Assembly: GCA_032717465.1 (NCBI GenBank)
Contig: CM064697.1
Span: 701,001-765,000 of the forward strand
DNA: 64,000 nt
Direction of reading: 5' to 3'
From: Coenobita brevimanus
Lineage: Eukaryota; Arthropoda; Malacostraca; Decapoda; Coenobitidae
The notes under the pieces: model-generated
The model's input: only the letters and a program-made list of their open reading frames with translations
Database searches by the model: none
What the model was told of the DNA's origin: nothing
Position numbers and translations under genes: made by a program
Shown: piece by piece, positions 1 to 12,533 of the stretch
Layout of the letters: every line of letters begins with the position of its first letter
Position numbering within the stretch: the stretch's first letter is position 1

Positions 1-410
1 GTGGCTGATGCGGTGAAGGCCTTGATTCTGAACCGGAAACTGAGTGCAGGGGATGCATGAGGCTGCAGGAAGGTGTTTTGTGGTGGCGTAAACATTTAGG
101 TGTGAAATTCTGCCATGACCTTAGTGTGAAAGGTTTGGAGGGAGAACAGTGGAAATGTGGCGGATGAGAATTATACGCTGGGTGCCTTGAGTGGATAAAA
201 TAGGAAATACTGAGAGCTGTGGATGACGAAAAGTAAGGAAGTTTGATGATTATAAGGGTAGAGGAGTGAGTACTTATAGACGGGATGGTCACATAAAGAA
301 AAGAGATGTGACTGTGGTGGTGAATATGAGTGAGTCTGAAGAAGGGGGTGTTGATGGCCAAGAAGATGATGACTTGATAGGTGAATGTGTGAGAAAGTGA
401 GATATTGACG
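1..410 (+). pseudogene. Decayed LINE reverse transcriptase C-terminus
   Basis: Translating the plus strand with frameshifts gives the layout of the C-terminal end of a non-LTR retrotransposon reverse transcriptase. It opens with VADAVKALILNRKLSAGDA and a stop, then RLQEGVL in another frame. Around 278-345 a degraded version of the RWFGHVERM...VYVSEVEG block reads as DGHIKKRDVTVVVNMSESEEG. The fragment enters the window at base 1, so its 5' end is not visible. The relic at 34520-34990 shares the same order of blocks. Stops and frame changes show it is dead. That this is LINE-derived is inference from family motifs; the clade is not assigned. Confidence 0.55.
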
Positions 411-990
411 AGGAGGAAGCAAAAAATGACAGAGAAAGATGGTAGTCGTGTGTCTGGTGACGAAGACGACAAGGGGTGCACTTTTTTTCCTTTGGCAATG
501 GACGGAAATGAGTCTTCTCTTCAGGGTAAGCACTTAAATGTGGATGATTCTGCCTCTGGAATGGAACTGAGAATAGAACTCGAATGATGAGTGGAAGAAT
601 GTATGGGTTAGTTCAGTTTCTGAGGACAAATTCTCCTATTTTTGTGTGGCACTTTTTCTGGATCCTGCCAGTCTTAATATAGGTAAAAAGGTTAAGATGA
701 TAATGATGATGATTCTCTCTATTACCCATTCGTCTGTTTCTCCTACCTACTGAAGAATGGCAGTAAGAATGATGCTCACGTATTCCCTGCGTGTTAGTCG
801 AGGCAAGTAAAGGGGAGGGTGAGGGTCTTGACGAGAATCCCCGTCCCCCTTCCCCCACCTCGATCTTGTACTGGCATAGGTACATGACGACCTTGACCAT
901 ACTGTACACAGGGTAGAGGCGGGAATGAAACTGTGACTTCTCTCTCCTAATATTCGTGTCCCAAAATATATCCTGTATATCCTCCACCTA

Positions 991-995
<5 letters not shown>
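411..995. other. No gene seen
   Basis: Ordinary non-coding sequence. No exon with a convincing splice pair, no tandem repeat and no transposon end was seen. Confidence 0.5.

Positions 996-1072
<77 letters not shown>
996..1072. repeat. (CA)n microsatellite
   Basis: About 77 bp of nearly perfect CA dinucleotides. Open frames of poly Cys-Val or Thr-His across it are artefacts. Confidence 0.98.
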
Positions 1073-1073
<1 letters not shown>

Positions 1074-1440
1074 GTATCGTGCAGGGTTTCTGGTTTGCCC
1101 GATGCCTTTTGTTATGTTTCAAGCAACCCCCACCATAGTACACGGCTAGCGGACATTCTTCGTCCCTGGCAATGCTCGAAAGCAATAACAGCCACCTCTA
1201 CCCCATCCTCTCCAACGATCAGCGCCTCAAAAGTTACGTTTCTCATCTTCCATTATCTCCCCCGTCATCTCACGCTCATCTCATACTCTTTTGGTGTTAC
1301 TTTGTCTCACAGCAGAGTTGCCCTTCACTCATTTTCGACCGTAAGGAAGCAAGGGGTGTGGGTGTGGCTGTGGGTGTGGGCGTGGGGTACTAGAACTTTT
1401 TTCTTCCGAGGGTATACCGGGTGTGAACGACGATATCGGA

Positions 1441-1586
1441 GGTGATGATGATGATGATGATGATGATTGCTTTGTTCATCATCTCTCTTATTCTTTTTCC
1501 TTTCCATTCCTTTCCCATATTATTTTTCGTCTCTACGCATTCACTCACACGGTCTAATGTTCTTATCAGGTCTATTTACCTTCCAT

Positions 1587-1650
<64 letters not shown>
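1441..1650. repeat. Simple repeat cluster (GAT)n, (CTGT)n, (CT)n
   Basis: A short (ATG/GAT)n run at about 1443-1467 is followed by (TCTG)n at 1589-1616, which passes directly into (TC)n to about 1650. The 1074-1440 stretch before it holds nothing recognisable apart from a short GTGGGT run near 1358-1385. Confidence 0.9.
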
Positions 1651-1656
<6 letters not shown>

Positions 1657-1784
1657 TTTCATCGCCCCCCTACATGGCTATCGACCTCCCATAGCTCAGT
1701 GTTGCCTTCATCCCAGGGCCTGACAGCCACCCCAGGCCACAAGGCTATAATAGTGTCTTGGATCACGGTCTAAATCAGGCCCCC

Positions 1785-2410
1785 TCTCTCTCTCTCCACA
1801 CCTCCACAGTCTCACGCAGATTTTCCCCTTCTCCCTCCCTCCCTCTCTCCCTCCTCCATCTCACAGAATACTTCCCATCACCCCTCCCTTAAACTCTCAC
1901 AGATATCCCCCCTCCCTCCCTTCCGCAGCTTTTTGCAGTAGTTCCTCTTTCTCAGCCTTTCACAGATCTTTCACAATTCTCGCCTTCAGCTCATCACAGT
2001 ATTTCTCTGTCTCTCTCCCTCTTTCATTCTCTCGCAGATGTCTCCCTTCCCTCATTTTGACTCTCACAGAAGTCTCCGTCCCCTCCTTCTAGATCTTACA
2101 GAAGCCCCCTCTGTGCCTCTTTCTCATATCCTTCCTTCCTCTCTCAGCCTCTCACATGCATAAAGCTGCCCTCCCTCGCACCCTGCTCTAGCCTTTCACA
2201 GAAGAACGCCTGTGTCCCTACACTCACCAGTCTTCGTTCACTCCCCCAGCCCTCCACTGAAGTTTCTCTCCCTCCCTCGGTCACTCTCAAAAGTCTCCCT
2301 CCCTTCTTCAGCCACCCAAGAAAGCCTTCCACCCCCACCCTATTTCCTCCATACCCCCACAGAAGTCCCCTTTCGCTCTTTTCCTTCCTCAGGCTCACGT
2401 CACAAGGAAA
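1785..2410. repeat. Degenerate pyrimidine-rich minisatellite
   Basis: A core resembling TCTCACAGAAGTCTCCCTCCCT recurs irregularly every 40-60 bp, for example near 1892, 2064, 2094 and 2195. Because the core contains CACAG after pyrimidines, it mimics 3' splice sites many times over. No coding frame is shared between units. Confidence 0.6.
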
Positions 2411-2469
2411 ACTCTCGAATGTAGATTAAAAACGGGAATCTATGGGTGACCCAGATGCAGCGATGCTAT

Positions 2470-2930
2470 CTGAGTGTGGCCTGGTTGTAGGGGGTTGTGG
2501 CGGGGGTTTAAGGGTGTTGGGTGCAGGTGTGGAGGGGTATGGAGGTGTGTAGGGTAGGGGTCTGGATGGTTGTGGGGTTGAAGTGTGGGGTAGAGGTGTG
2601 GAGGGATGTGGGTTAGGAATGTGGAGGGATGTGGAGTAGGGATGTGGAAAGGTGTGAGTTAGGGGTGTGGAGGGGTGTGGGGTGCAGGTGTGGAGGGGTG
2701 TCGGCTACAGATATGGAGGGTGTCGGGTAGAGATGTGAAGGGATGTGGGGTGCAGGTGTAGAGGGGTGTAGGGGAGAGGTGTGGGATGGAGGTGTGAAGG
2801 AGTGTGCGATACAGAAGTGGAGGGGTGTGGGGTACAGGTGTGGAGGGGTGTGGAGTACAGGTGTGGAGGGATGTAGGGTAGAGGTGTGGTACAAGGTGGT
2901 GTTGGAGTGTGGGGTTCAGTGTGGTTATTA
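2470..2930. repeat. Degenerate ~20-bp G/T-rich minisatellite
   Basis: Variants of GTGTGGAGGGGTGTGGGGTACAG follow each other for about 450 bp with many substitutions. The Pro/His/Thr-rich minus-strand frame is a by-product. It resembles the minisatellite at 32808-33350. Confidence 0.8.
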
Positions 2931-2965
2931 ATTTGTGTCAGGATCGTCACTGTAAACGTGGTTGT

Positions 2966-2966
<1 letters not shown>

Positions 2967-3018
<52 letters not shown>
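2967..3018. repeat. (TG)n microsatellite
   Basis: About 50 bp of TG dinucleotides, a few bases after the minisatellite. Confidence 0.97.
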
Positions 3019-3020
<2 letters not shown>

Positions 3021-3094
3021 GTTTGGGTGAATTAGCAGCTTGTGATGTAATGAGCTGTGGTGTATGTTGTGGCCCTCGTAAAGAATGTACAACA

Positions 3095-3246
3095 CTCCAT
3101 TATGGAGTTGAGAGGTATATGAGGGAGAGGGGAGAGAGTTGGAAGGAGGGCAGTCAAATGGTGGTGGGTGACAGAGCGACTTGAAGGCGTTTTGTCTGCG
3201 GCCACCCTTTGAGGGATTAGGGCGTCGGGCTATAAATAGATAGAGA
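3095..3246 (+). mobile_element. 5'-truncated LINE 3' end
   Basis: The plus strand encodes GVERYMRERGESWKEGSQ, then VGDRAT, a stop in place of Trp, and RRFVCGHPLRD. This is the same C-terminal block as in the better-preserved copy at 43778-44149 (minus). It ends in a short GATA-like tail (ATAGATAGAG). It is a relic with at least one internal stop. Confidence 0.75.
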
Positions 3247-3249
3247 CAT

Positions 3250-3962
3250 AATTTCATAGAAAGGAACATAAGTGCACACTGATAGGAAACGCTTACAGGC
3301 AAATACTTGTTGTCGAGGAGTAATGTTATGGGGTTACATGTATTCCTTAATTCTTCCACTGTCATTCGTTTTAAGGAGGAAGCTAAGTGATTCTTCGTCC
3401 CATCCGACTGATGTCATCGCCTTCAGATGTCTGTTTCATAAGTCTGCTCGGCGAACGTGTTTCTGTGTTCATGCTTTTTCATTCCAGCATGGTTGAATTC
3501 CTGTAATACGGTGACGTGGTTTTTACTTCATTATTGCCATCTCTAGTCGATGTTCCTCAGTTTGTGAGACACTTTTCGAATTGCTGGAGTTGGATAAAGC
3601 CTCCATTAATCACTTCACTGCGAGAAATCCTTACAGAGTTGTACCGTATTGCATGAGGGGAATAAACGAGGACATCATCATAGTGAAAGAGATAAGGAAA
3701 GACCTGCATTATCTAGTACATGTTGAAGTGCAGATATGTTCTGCCTTTTATCGGTCTAGTAAACATAAATAGCGATATATAGAAGTATATGGTGCGCCCG
3801 TCATCATTATCCTGATCCATATTTCCCATCGAAGAAAGGGATGAGGCAGGGTTCAGAGTACGGGGAAAGAATAGATACAAAAGAGCGAGGACTATTAATT
3901 GCATGCCTTGGGGAATGGGCCTCAACATTCAGGCCACGGGAGTCCTGGTATTTTTATCAACC
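3250..3962. other. No gene seen
   Basis: Mixed-composition non-coding DNA without tandem structure. Short open frames here have no splice context or recognisable motif. Confidence 0.5.
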
Positions 3963-4177
3963 TCTACTTTGTCCACCATGGATTGGCTGAGGTTTGCGTC
4001 CTTTTGCACCTTACTTCCCTGAGCTCAGTGGCACAATAAGAAAATACTACGGCTCTTCGTCCTTTCCATAGAACTTCCTCGTGACTAGCATCATACTGTG
4101 GTTATAATCTCTTGTTTCAGCTCAGCTTTCAAGATCGAGATGTTAATTTTAGGCGAATTTATAGTGGACAGGGTATG
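3963..4177. mobile_element. MITE family A, copy 1
   Basis: The left end (CTCTACTTTGTCCACCATGG) and the right end (TTTATAGTGGACAGGGTATG) are imperfect inverted complements. The interior holds GGCTCTTCGTCCTTTCC and GTGACTAGCATCATACTGTGG. The same ends and interior recur at 31198-31421 and, inverted, at 60542-60769. There is no coding capacity at about 215 bp. This is the most diverged of the three copies. Confidence 0.6.
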
Positions 4178-5720
4178 ATATTTGGTGTTCTTCGGTACGT
4201 ACTTTACACCCGCTCCGTGCACTGGCATTGCTGGAGTCCACAGCCACAGTTTACGAGCTTGTTAAACCTTTCGAAACCTACTCTCTCATCACTGTACCGC
4301 TTTGTAAGATTTTGCACGGATTCGTAACTATAGGTGTGAATCGAAGTTGTTTCTTTGCTTAGAACTAAGATTTAAATGTAAATTGCATTAACATACATCC
4401 AGGGATGTTAAAATGTAGTTAGTACACCTAACTAGATGGACACATTTCAGCTGAGTATGAAAAGCTGGTGTTCAGTCATCAATGCAGCACATATGGATAA
4501 AGGGACCGAAGGCCAAAATACTCAGTAACTTTCTTCAATGCACAGTCATAACTTCTGGCTAAATGAAACACCTTCATACAATATCTAGTGATGTAAGCGT
4601 ATACAGCTTAGAGGTGGTCAACTGAATGAGCCTGTTTGCTGAAAGGCTTGTCATTTAAAAAAAATTATTAGGTAAAAATGTCTAAAATTCTGATATGTAG
4701 GTTACATCACATCTTACCACTAAGACAAAGTCTGCCCTAATGAGCAAGAATTTTCAAAGAGATCTAAGTGGAACTAACTACATTTATGATAACCCAACCA
4801 GCATGTAGTAGTACTGAAAACTTTTTAAAACAATAACTAAGCTATGATAAAAAGGTGTCATTCATAACGATAAGGAGAGGGTACAATGTAAAAATTTAAT
4901 TATGACTCACTTATAACAACTGACAAAAAAATCAGTAAGAAATGTGAACAGTGTTTTGATGTTATCTACAGTAAACTTAACAATATGTAAACCTTCAAGA
5001 ATAACACTTCTCTCGGGACATCATATTAGCTATGGCCAGGTATTACCGATGTTAACGATCTATAAAACTGAACAGTGAACATAAACATTAGCCATCTGTA
5101 GACATTCGGTAGTAGCATAAAAAGGAGATTCAGATTTTCACGGGGACATACTTTTAGGTAGTATTTGGAGAGGACTGGACGTGGGTACAATTTTTATTAG
5201 CATCTCCGTCTTAAGTAAGCAAGCGAGTTTGAGACATTTGCAGAATTTAGGTGTAAAATTTTTTGTGAAGAAGAAATTGTTTCCACCGTAGGATTGGACA
5301 AAATGTTTGTTTATAATATGAAGCAACTTGACTATATTTTAGATGTAACTTTGGGAATTTTTCTCAATGACAAAAGCGCAGAAACCAACTTTTACAACAC
5401 AGGTAAATGGCATAATATTTTGAGAATGCAAAGGAACGGTATCTGATTATTATCTAATGCAACAAAAATCACTACATAGCAACCACAAGATTATACTTAT
5501 TAGTTATTAACGGTATAAAACATTTGCAACTAGTAATACTCGCAACACAGAATGCCAATATGCTTTCCGGGAGTAGACATACAAAAATTGTTTTCTGCAA
5601 CTAACAAAACTTTATCTTACAGAGATGGAGGATGTTAACAGATTTTCTAGTTTGCGGATTCGGAAAAAGAAAAACAAATGGGAAGGTCGGCTTTAAGGTT
5701 TACGGATTCGGAAAAAGGAA
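4178..5720. other. AT-rich unique DNA
   Basis: About 1.5 kb of AT-rich sequence with no microsatellites, unusual for this window. A short direct duplication containing CGGATTCGGAAAAAG occurs at about 5656 and 5703. No exon was supported. Confidence 0.5.
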
Positions 5721-6260
5721 AAAAAAAATCGCAAATGAGAGTGTCTGTGACGGTACCATGATTCCAGTGTGAACGAGTCTAGAGCTGGGACACCACCCAC
5801 CGGCCACCACCACCTCACTAAAGGGGACTGAGCCAACATGGTATTTTGGACACATACAGGGAAGAAGAGGCGGCCACGCTGGGGTGGTGAGGGAGGTGGC
5901 AGGCAAGAGGTGAGAGGGGGGGGGTGAGTTGGAGAGGAGGGAGGGGGAAAGAGGAAAGATAGAAGAGGGAGAGAGGAAGGACAGGAAAATGTAAGAATTA
6001 TGATGGATCAGTAAATGGAAGATTTGGTGAGTGGCCAAGAGGGAGATAAATTGGAAAAGGCAGAGAGCAAGGAATAATAAATGCAAGAATTATGTAGATT
6101 CTGAAAAGGAGGGTTGGATAAGGGAAGGAGAAGGCAGTGTAAGATTGAGGAGGATTAGGAAAAGGAAGAGAGGGATAAGGGTGTGGTAAAAGAGATTGGG
6201 GGAGCTAGGATGGAGAGAAAATTATAAGTATGAATATGAAATAGAAAGTTAAAGATCGCA

Positions 6261-6296
<36 letters not shown>

Positions 6297-6453
6297 GTAA
6301 GAACTGGGACGAAGAAGAAAGAGGAGTCGTGGGTGGTAAAGAGGAAGAGAAGATGGAAAAAAAGAGAAGGGGGGTAGAAAGGAAGGAAGGAGGAATGTAG
6401 GAAGTGGAAATGAAAGGGAAGAATTGGGGAGAGTTAATGAGGAAGACGGAAGG

Positions 6454-6495
<42 letters not shown>

Positions 6496-6500
6496 GTTGG
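5720..6500. repeat. Purine-rich tract with (GA)n
   Basis: The plus strand is strongly purine-biased. It includes (GA)n at about 6262-6292 and 6459-6491. Minus-strand Leu/Ser/Pro frames are compositional. Confidence 0.85.
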
Positions 6501-6610
6501 TCGAGTGTGGAGGTAAAATTGGTGAGTGATTAATACTGACGACACGTGCCTCTGTGTGGCTGTTGTGTTTGTTAAGTGCTTGAGAGTTTTTGCGTATGTG
6601 CTGGGGTTTT

Positions 6611-6612
6611 GC

Positions 6613-6655
<43 letters not shown>
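6611..6655. repeat. (GT)n microsatellite
   Basis: About 45 bp of GT dinucleotides followed by a run of G. Confidence 0.97.
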
Positions 6656-6658
<3 letters not shown>

Positions 6659-6659
6659 G

Positions 6660-7690
6660 GGGGGTATTAGACATTTATTCAATGATGGCACACAGATAGT
6701 ACACAAAAGATCCTGATAGTCTTTACTTCTTGACTCCAGCACCGAAGATAAAGGGAAGCTATGTTTTTACCTCCTGCACGTCTCCCTTGGTCTGTCAGTC
6801 TGCCTGTTTGTTGTCTGTCTGCCAGTCTGTCTGTCTTGCTAAACATCTGTCTCTGTCTATCCGTCTATTTGTCATTAATAGTATTATAATTGGAATTTGT
6901 AGGGCTGTTCCTGTTAACCCATGTACGAGGCGATTAGCTCCTTCAGTTCGTCTTTTTTTTAATTATTATTTTTATTATTTTTCTTGCCTCCTCAAAATTT
7001 TTGTTTAACTCTGGGGAAACGTCTTGCTGTGGGAACCGTAGAAACAGTCTCCATTAAATTCCTGTACCAAGATGCCTCTCCAAACTGAATGTAATCCTCT
7101 GAAAGTAACAAGAGTAAAATAAGAACAATGCCATCGAAGTGTTGTGGTTAAATGTTGGTAAGAGTAAGTCTGAGGCATAATAAACAATACTGACTGAGAG
7201 CTTCACCTTAAAGATGTACTTTGCGTTACGTTAAGCTCGTGAGCCATATGTCGAACTGGAAGGGTCAGACGTGGCCTTCATTAATCCGCTTAGTGCGACA
7301 TATCCCTTCTAAACTGAGTAAAAGCGTCTGGAAGTAGCAAGAACACGTTGACAAATACTTAACCGGGCTGAAATGATTAAGTTAATGACACCTTAGCGTG
7401 GTGTGGCGGAGGAACGTGCAGGACTAAATACATCCTTTTTCTTGAACATAATCAATAACCCGTCATAAGTTCCACCAACTGGCGTAGACAGAATGGCCAC
7501 CCCTGTAGCCACCTCAGAAATCTAGAGCAGTGCCCCCCGGATCCCGCTAAATTGTTCTTCATGGACCATCCCATCATCAGGCTTGGCCATCCCGTGTTTT
7601 AAATCCCATCTACGCCCTTGGATCCAACATCCTTTCGCTAAACAGTCCGTACAAGCAGCACGCCTCTCTTAAATGAAACAGTCATTGTAG
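6660..7690. other. Non-coding; possible dispersed repeat
   Basis: No exon was seen. At 7085-7180 and 7312-7390 two related stretches contain AAACTGA(A)T...GTCTGGAAGTAGCAAGA. Similar wording appears at 35195-35275, 49650-49720 and 62388-62440. This suggests an old interspersed family whose ends I cannot place. Confidence 0.35.
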
Positions 7691-7768
7691 TTCACATTGT
7701 AGACTGATGGATATTAGCGTCCAAGTGGTGTTATGTAGATATGTGGCGACACTTGTTGGCCTCTGGTT
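7690..7768 (+). mobile_element. Possible SINE tail fragment
   Basis: GATGGATATTAGCGTCCAAGTGGT and the following bases up to TTGGCCT match the 3' body of the tRNA-derived SINE at 17030-17396 (GGTGGGTGTTAGCGCCGAAG). Only the 3' part is recognisable and it is diverged. Confidence 0.4.
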
Positions 7769-8340
7769 GGACTGTCGGATCTAGAAAACGGCTTAGTAGC
7801 TCCCGGTTAAACTGTTAGAAAAAACTGTTTCGGCCTTATTCCTGTTTACCCAGCAAAACAACTGTATACCTGAGTGTAACTTAGATTGTTGCGTGTCGTA
7901 TTCAGTGGCATGATTGGAATAAAGCAGAAATTGATGACCTGCCTTAATGACCCCTGTAAAATCTATATCCTGTAACTTCAACCCCTCTTCTCCTTCTTGG
8001 TTCTTGTCCAAACAGGGATGCCTTAGACACGAGGCATTTACATATCAGTAAAAAGTAAGATGCTTATATTTCCAAGTCTGTCAGCATATCATCAGCTGCA
8101 CATACCCTAATACAAATTCTTTCACACTGCTGTGTGAAGGAATTTGAGTGTAACGTGAGATTAGTGTGAGGATATTGTGTGATGAGTTGCTGTTTAGATG
8201 TTTGTGAGTTTGTGAGAATATGTTGGAGGATGGTGTTCCGGGGCACTTTCTAGCGCCTACACCTGTTGCCTTCACTCTCCTATTGTCTCCGCTTCCCACT
8301 TCCGTCTGTCTTTTTTCCCTTGCACATTAGCCTACATTTT
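7769..8340. other. No gene seen
   Basis: Mixed-composition sequence without recognisable exon or repeat. Confidence 0.5.
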
Positions 8341-8362
8341 ATATATACACTGTATATATATG

Positions 8363-8411
<49 letters not shown>

Positions 8412-8539
8412 TATGTGTAGATAGATGAGTAGACTGGTAGACAGATATACATGCATACACCTATGTACGAGTATTGTAATTTTGTACATAGTTGTAGCTA
8501 ACACATTGATTCTCTTCAGCTGTGTCCGTGATAGTCCGT

Positions 8540-8602
<63 letters not shown>

Positions 8603-8708
8603 CTTTTCCCTCTCTTCCTCTCCTCACTCTCTCCACTTCCCCTCATTGTTTCCTCCCCTGTTTGTACGTTTACACTTAGTTTTTAAGGTCTGAATGTTTA
8701 TTTAAGCG

Positions 8709-8771
<63 letters not shown>

Positions 8772-8785
8772 CTGTCTGTGTGAAG
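8341..8785. repeat. Microsatellite cluster (GA)n, (TC)n, (TG)n
   Basis: A short TA-rich stretch leads into (GA)n at about 8366-8410. It is followed by (TC)n at about 8541-8602 and (TG)n at about 8709-8775, all within 450 bp. Confidence 0.97.
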
Positions 8786-8874
8786 GAATTTGGCTAGTGT
8801 TCACGAATATCTATATAATTTATTTCCTGATCTTCCCACCAGTCACCCTAAAGATAATTCACGCGACAGATACC

Positions 8875-10698
8875 CAACCATCCGTATCGTCACACAACCT
8901 TCCGCCCAGCCACCCACTGACTCACCTACCTTTCCACCCAGCCACCCACTGACTCAAATAACTTTCCACCCAGCCACCCACCTTCCATCTCTTCATTCAC
9001 TCACCCACCTACTTTTCCAGTCGTCCACATATTCTTTCACTCTGCCAATAACTGAACATCATTATCTTCGATCCACCTACCCTCTCATTGTATCAGTCTG
9101 CATCCCGTTCATCAATCCACTTTGGGTCCCGGTCTTCCATCCGTCCACATCCTGTATCATTTAATATTTCCTCTGTCTATCTATCCATTTGATCAGTGAA
9201 CTTTTTGCCTGTCCACCCACTAGGTCAGCTTATCCCCCATCCATCAACTCGTCATTCTCTACATCCAGTAACTGAATACCTTATAAGTCAACACATCCAA
9301 CCAGTGAACCTTCCATCTCTCTGCTTATCAATTTTTCCGCCCTTCCATCCACTCATCCACATACCTAATTCACCACCTATCCACCCACTGAGCCACATAC
9401 GCTTTGATCCATCCATCCACACAAAACCACATCCATTTTCTCATGCACCCTCACAGGCAGTCTAGCATTTCATCCCACACCCACTCATCGCATCAACCCA
9501 TCTTATCTTTCATCTGTAAACCCACTCATCCCCACCCCCACCCCCACCCCGACCTATACACCCCCATAACCTCATTCAACCTCACCTGTCACCCTCTCAT
9601 CCTCACCTGTCACCCAATTAATTTCCTTACCTACACTGTTTTTTTTTTTTTTAATCTATCCCCGACACATTTACATCTGCACCTTGCGACTCTCCCATTT
9701 CTAAGTTCAGCGACCTCTCTTCCTACCCTCTTTTCCACTCTTTTGTGCATTTTCTTGTACACTTCATCATGTCAGTTGAGCCATTATTATCCACACACGT
9801 CCACCCACGCATCCTCCTGTCTCACCTCCCACACCCAGCCCACCAGTCCACACGCATACCTAAACAAAGCCCGCCCACACTCAGACACTCCTCCCTCGCA
9901 CTTCCCTCACCCTTACGCCAAACATACACACCCACATCTACATCTTCCTGTTCACACATCCACACCCACAACAGACCCTACCCTGTCCCCCCCCACACAC
10001 ACACACACCACCTTCGCCAGTCGACAACCATTCCTTGCCACCCGACATAAGGTATACAGTAGGAGTCTTTCTTCATGCCGACCACAGCTTCACCTTCTCT
10101 CCTGCCTGCACCTTTCAGTACCAACACGTATTCTGTATATCACTCTAGGTGGGCTACCGCCACGCAGTTTTCATTCAGCTGCAGGTGAGATATTAGCCAC
10201 ACGCCAAACACACACACCTAACCCTCCATCTATACACTAAACTACATACTCCATTGCACCATACCCAACCACCCTACCACACCACCTCCCAACCACCATG
10301 ACACACCCAGCCATTCTTCCACGTCTACCCAACCTTCCCCAGCCACAGGTAAACGATCTTACCATACCTATAGCTAAGCACTTTACCTTTCCCACACCTA
10401 CCCATATTGCCACACCATCACAAACCCACACTGCCACACCTGACCACCCTACCGTACCTAGCCATCCTACCACACTCACACTTAAACACATCTTACCTAA
10501 CCTAGCCCCATTACCACTTCTACGCCTGACCATTCTTTCTCACCTGACCACCCTATAATACCTAGTCGAACCACTCTGCCACACTCATACCTAACTTAAC
10601 CACATTACCTCATCTACCCCTAATCACCGTTTCTCACTTGACCATTCCATACCTTATCACCTAACCACACTCACCTAATCTAACCCAACTCAACCGGT
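8875..10698. repeat. C/A-rich degenerate tandem DNA
   Basis: About 1.8 kb built from variants of CCACCCA, CCAT, CATCCA and CACCTA words, with close repeats such as the CACCCAGCCACCCACTGACTC pair near 8905-8955. It gives a 278-residue plus-strand frame of His/Pro/Thr/Ser at 9404-10240. That frame has no domain, no codon bias and no splice context, and is treated as a by-product. The right part drifts toward CCTAA words. Confidence 0.6.
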
Positions 10699-10723
10699 CC
10701 TAACCTAACCTAACCTAACCTAA
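10699..10723. repeat. Interstitial (CCTAA)5 telomere-type array
   Basis: Five perfect CCTAA units, the complement of the arthropod telomere repeat TTAGG. They are embedded in degenerate CCTAA-like DNA from about 10660 to 10735. Confidence 0.85.
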
Positions 10724-10894
10724 TACAACCTAACCACCCAGCCACGCCCAGTCCTAAACTCCCGCCCACACCCACAGTCCTGGCACACTAAGATTAGCTA
10801 GATCCCCCTCCACCTCCACCTCCACCTCCACCCCGCCCCTCCCCTCCCCTCCTGCCGAAGGGAGGGTTCTTGTGGTACAGGCGACACACTGGCG

Positions 10895-10895
<1 letters not shown>

Positions 10896-10973
<78 letters not shown>
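10896..10973. repeat. (AC)n microsatellite
   Basis: About 78 bp of AC dinucleotides. Confidence 0.98.
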
Positions 10974-10976
<3 letters not shown>

Positions 10977-11090
10977 AGGAGCGTACATGTGGGAATAAGT
11001 GAGGGAGGAAGAGAGGGAGGAAGATCGAAAAATATGAGATAACATCAGCATGAAATGAGAGGAAACAGAAAGAATAAAATGACGTGCATA

Positions 11091-11702
11091 TGTTACCGGC
11101 AAAGTGGGAAACCTGTCACTATACAGATTGCCTAAAACTTCAAGACAAGGTAAAAGATAAATCATCTGTACACATTCCTAGGTATTCTGTAGATTACCGA
11201 GTTTGTTTTAGGCAATGTGTGAAACGACGAAATTGCAGCAAACAGGCAAACTGTGATATCAGTCATTTCATTTACATTAGGTTACTTTAGGCTGTGTTCT
11301 TAGGCTGGGATAAGCTAGGTTAAGTTTAGGTTAGATTAAACTTGGTTAGTAAGGTTAGGTTTGATTAATTAGATAAACGCGTAACATATCTATGCCTTCT
11401 AAATTAACCTAATCGAACCTAGCCCAACCTAACCTGAACTAACTCAGCATGACCTAATTTAAACTTAACCTATAGATTATCCCAGCCTAATCCCCCTGCT
11501 GTCTATTATATTAAAGTTTGCCCAAAAAATGCTAGACTTTCTATAGAATACCAAGGCATGCTATTAAAATCCCTAGGTAAAGTATAAAAGGTCAGAATGA
11601 GTTAAGCTTATTTCATACTTTGCCAAAAAATCCTAGACATTGTATAGAATACCTATTCCTTCTGTACAATACCCAAGTTTCACACAGTGCCGGTAACGCA
11701 TC
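11091..11702. mobile_element. ~610-bp foldback element with TTAGG-like arms
   Basis: The two ends are inverted copies: GTTACCGGCAAAGTGGGAAA on the left and, reading inward on the opposite strand, GTTACCGGCACTGTGTGAAA on the right. Inner blocks are also mirrored. TTAGGCTGGGATAA near 11307 pairs with TTATCCCAGCCTAA near 11477. GGTTAAGTTTA pairs with TAAACTTAACC. TAGGTATTCT pairs with AGAATACC(TA). The centre is near 11390. The inner arms consist of TTAGGTTAG-like words on the left and CCTAACCT-like words on the right. No ORF fits a transposase, so a non-autonomous foldback transposon or a palindromised repeat is inferred. Confidence 0.65.
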
Positions 11703-11966
11703 AATAGACTAGAAGTTGACGAAAATATAGTAAAATATACAAGAAAAACTCAAGAAAGGAAAAATGTAAAAAAAAGAAAGAAAATAAGAGGGATATGAGA
11801 GTGAGAGAAGAGTGGGGGGGGGAAAATACGCAGTTTCAAGCCACATCAATAACATACGGTACGAATATTGCATTTAAGAGCTGTTTTTCTCAGCGGGCAA
11901 GTGGAATGTCAGGAATAATTTGGTGGTGCAGGAATCAGGTACTGTACCATATTCTGACGACGAAAG

Positions 11967-12000
<34 letters not shown>

Positions 12001-12447
12001 CGTATGGTGAAGGAAAAATTTATCGACAGTGGTTTAGACTCTAGAACATAATTACGTTAACTACAGAGTTTATTGGTTAGATTATACATTTTTCACAAAA
12101 TCCGGACACTAAGAGGTAGGTGTGCGGGTGGAGAGACTGCAGTCAGGGAAGAAGGGAGGGAGAGAGAGAGAATTAGCACAGTATGGTAGAGTAAGGTACA
12201 TGACCTCACTTTATGTCATCCTTGCCTTCCCTCGTAAGTATTGCCTTCATATATTCGAAGATGTTCTGAGAATCTGTTCTAATGCTCTATTGAAGAACGC
12301 AGACGCAGTGAATTTTCATTTACAAATATCAAAATACCACAGTGGTATGCTTTCCGACATCTGATGATTTGGTCAGAAGGTACCAATTGGAATGGTAGCT
12401 TTGTATTTACATAGGCTTGGATTTCCCACAGGTGACCAGGCGGCTAG

Positions 12448-12449
<2 letters not shown>
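11703..12449. other. Non-coding with short (GA)n
   Basis: (GA)n at 11969-11997 and a shorter one near 12155. Nothing else recognisable. Confidence 0.5.

Positions 12450-12532
<83 letters not shown>
12450..12532. repeat. (AT)n microsatellite
   Basis: About 80 bp of perfect AT dinucleotides, self-complementary and able to extrude a hairpin. Confidence 0.98.

Positions 12533-12533
<1 letters not shown>

Noticed and set aside
9404..10240. 278-codon plus-strand open frame
   Set aside because: His/Pro/Thr/Ser-rich translation of a degenerate C/A-rich tandem array; no domain, splice context or codon bias.
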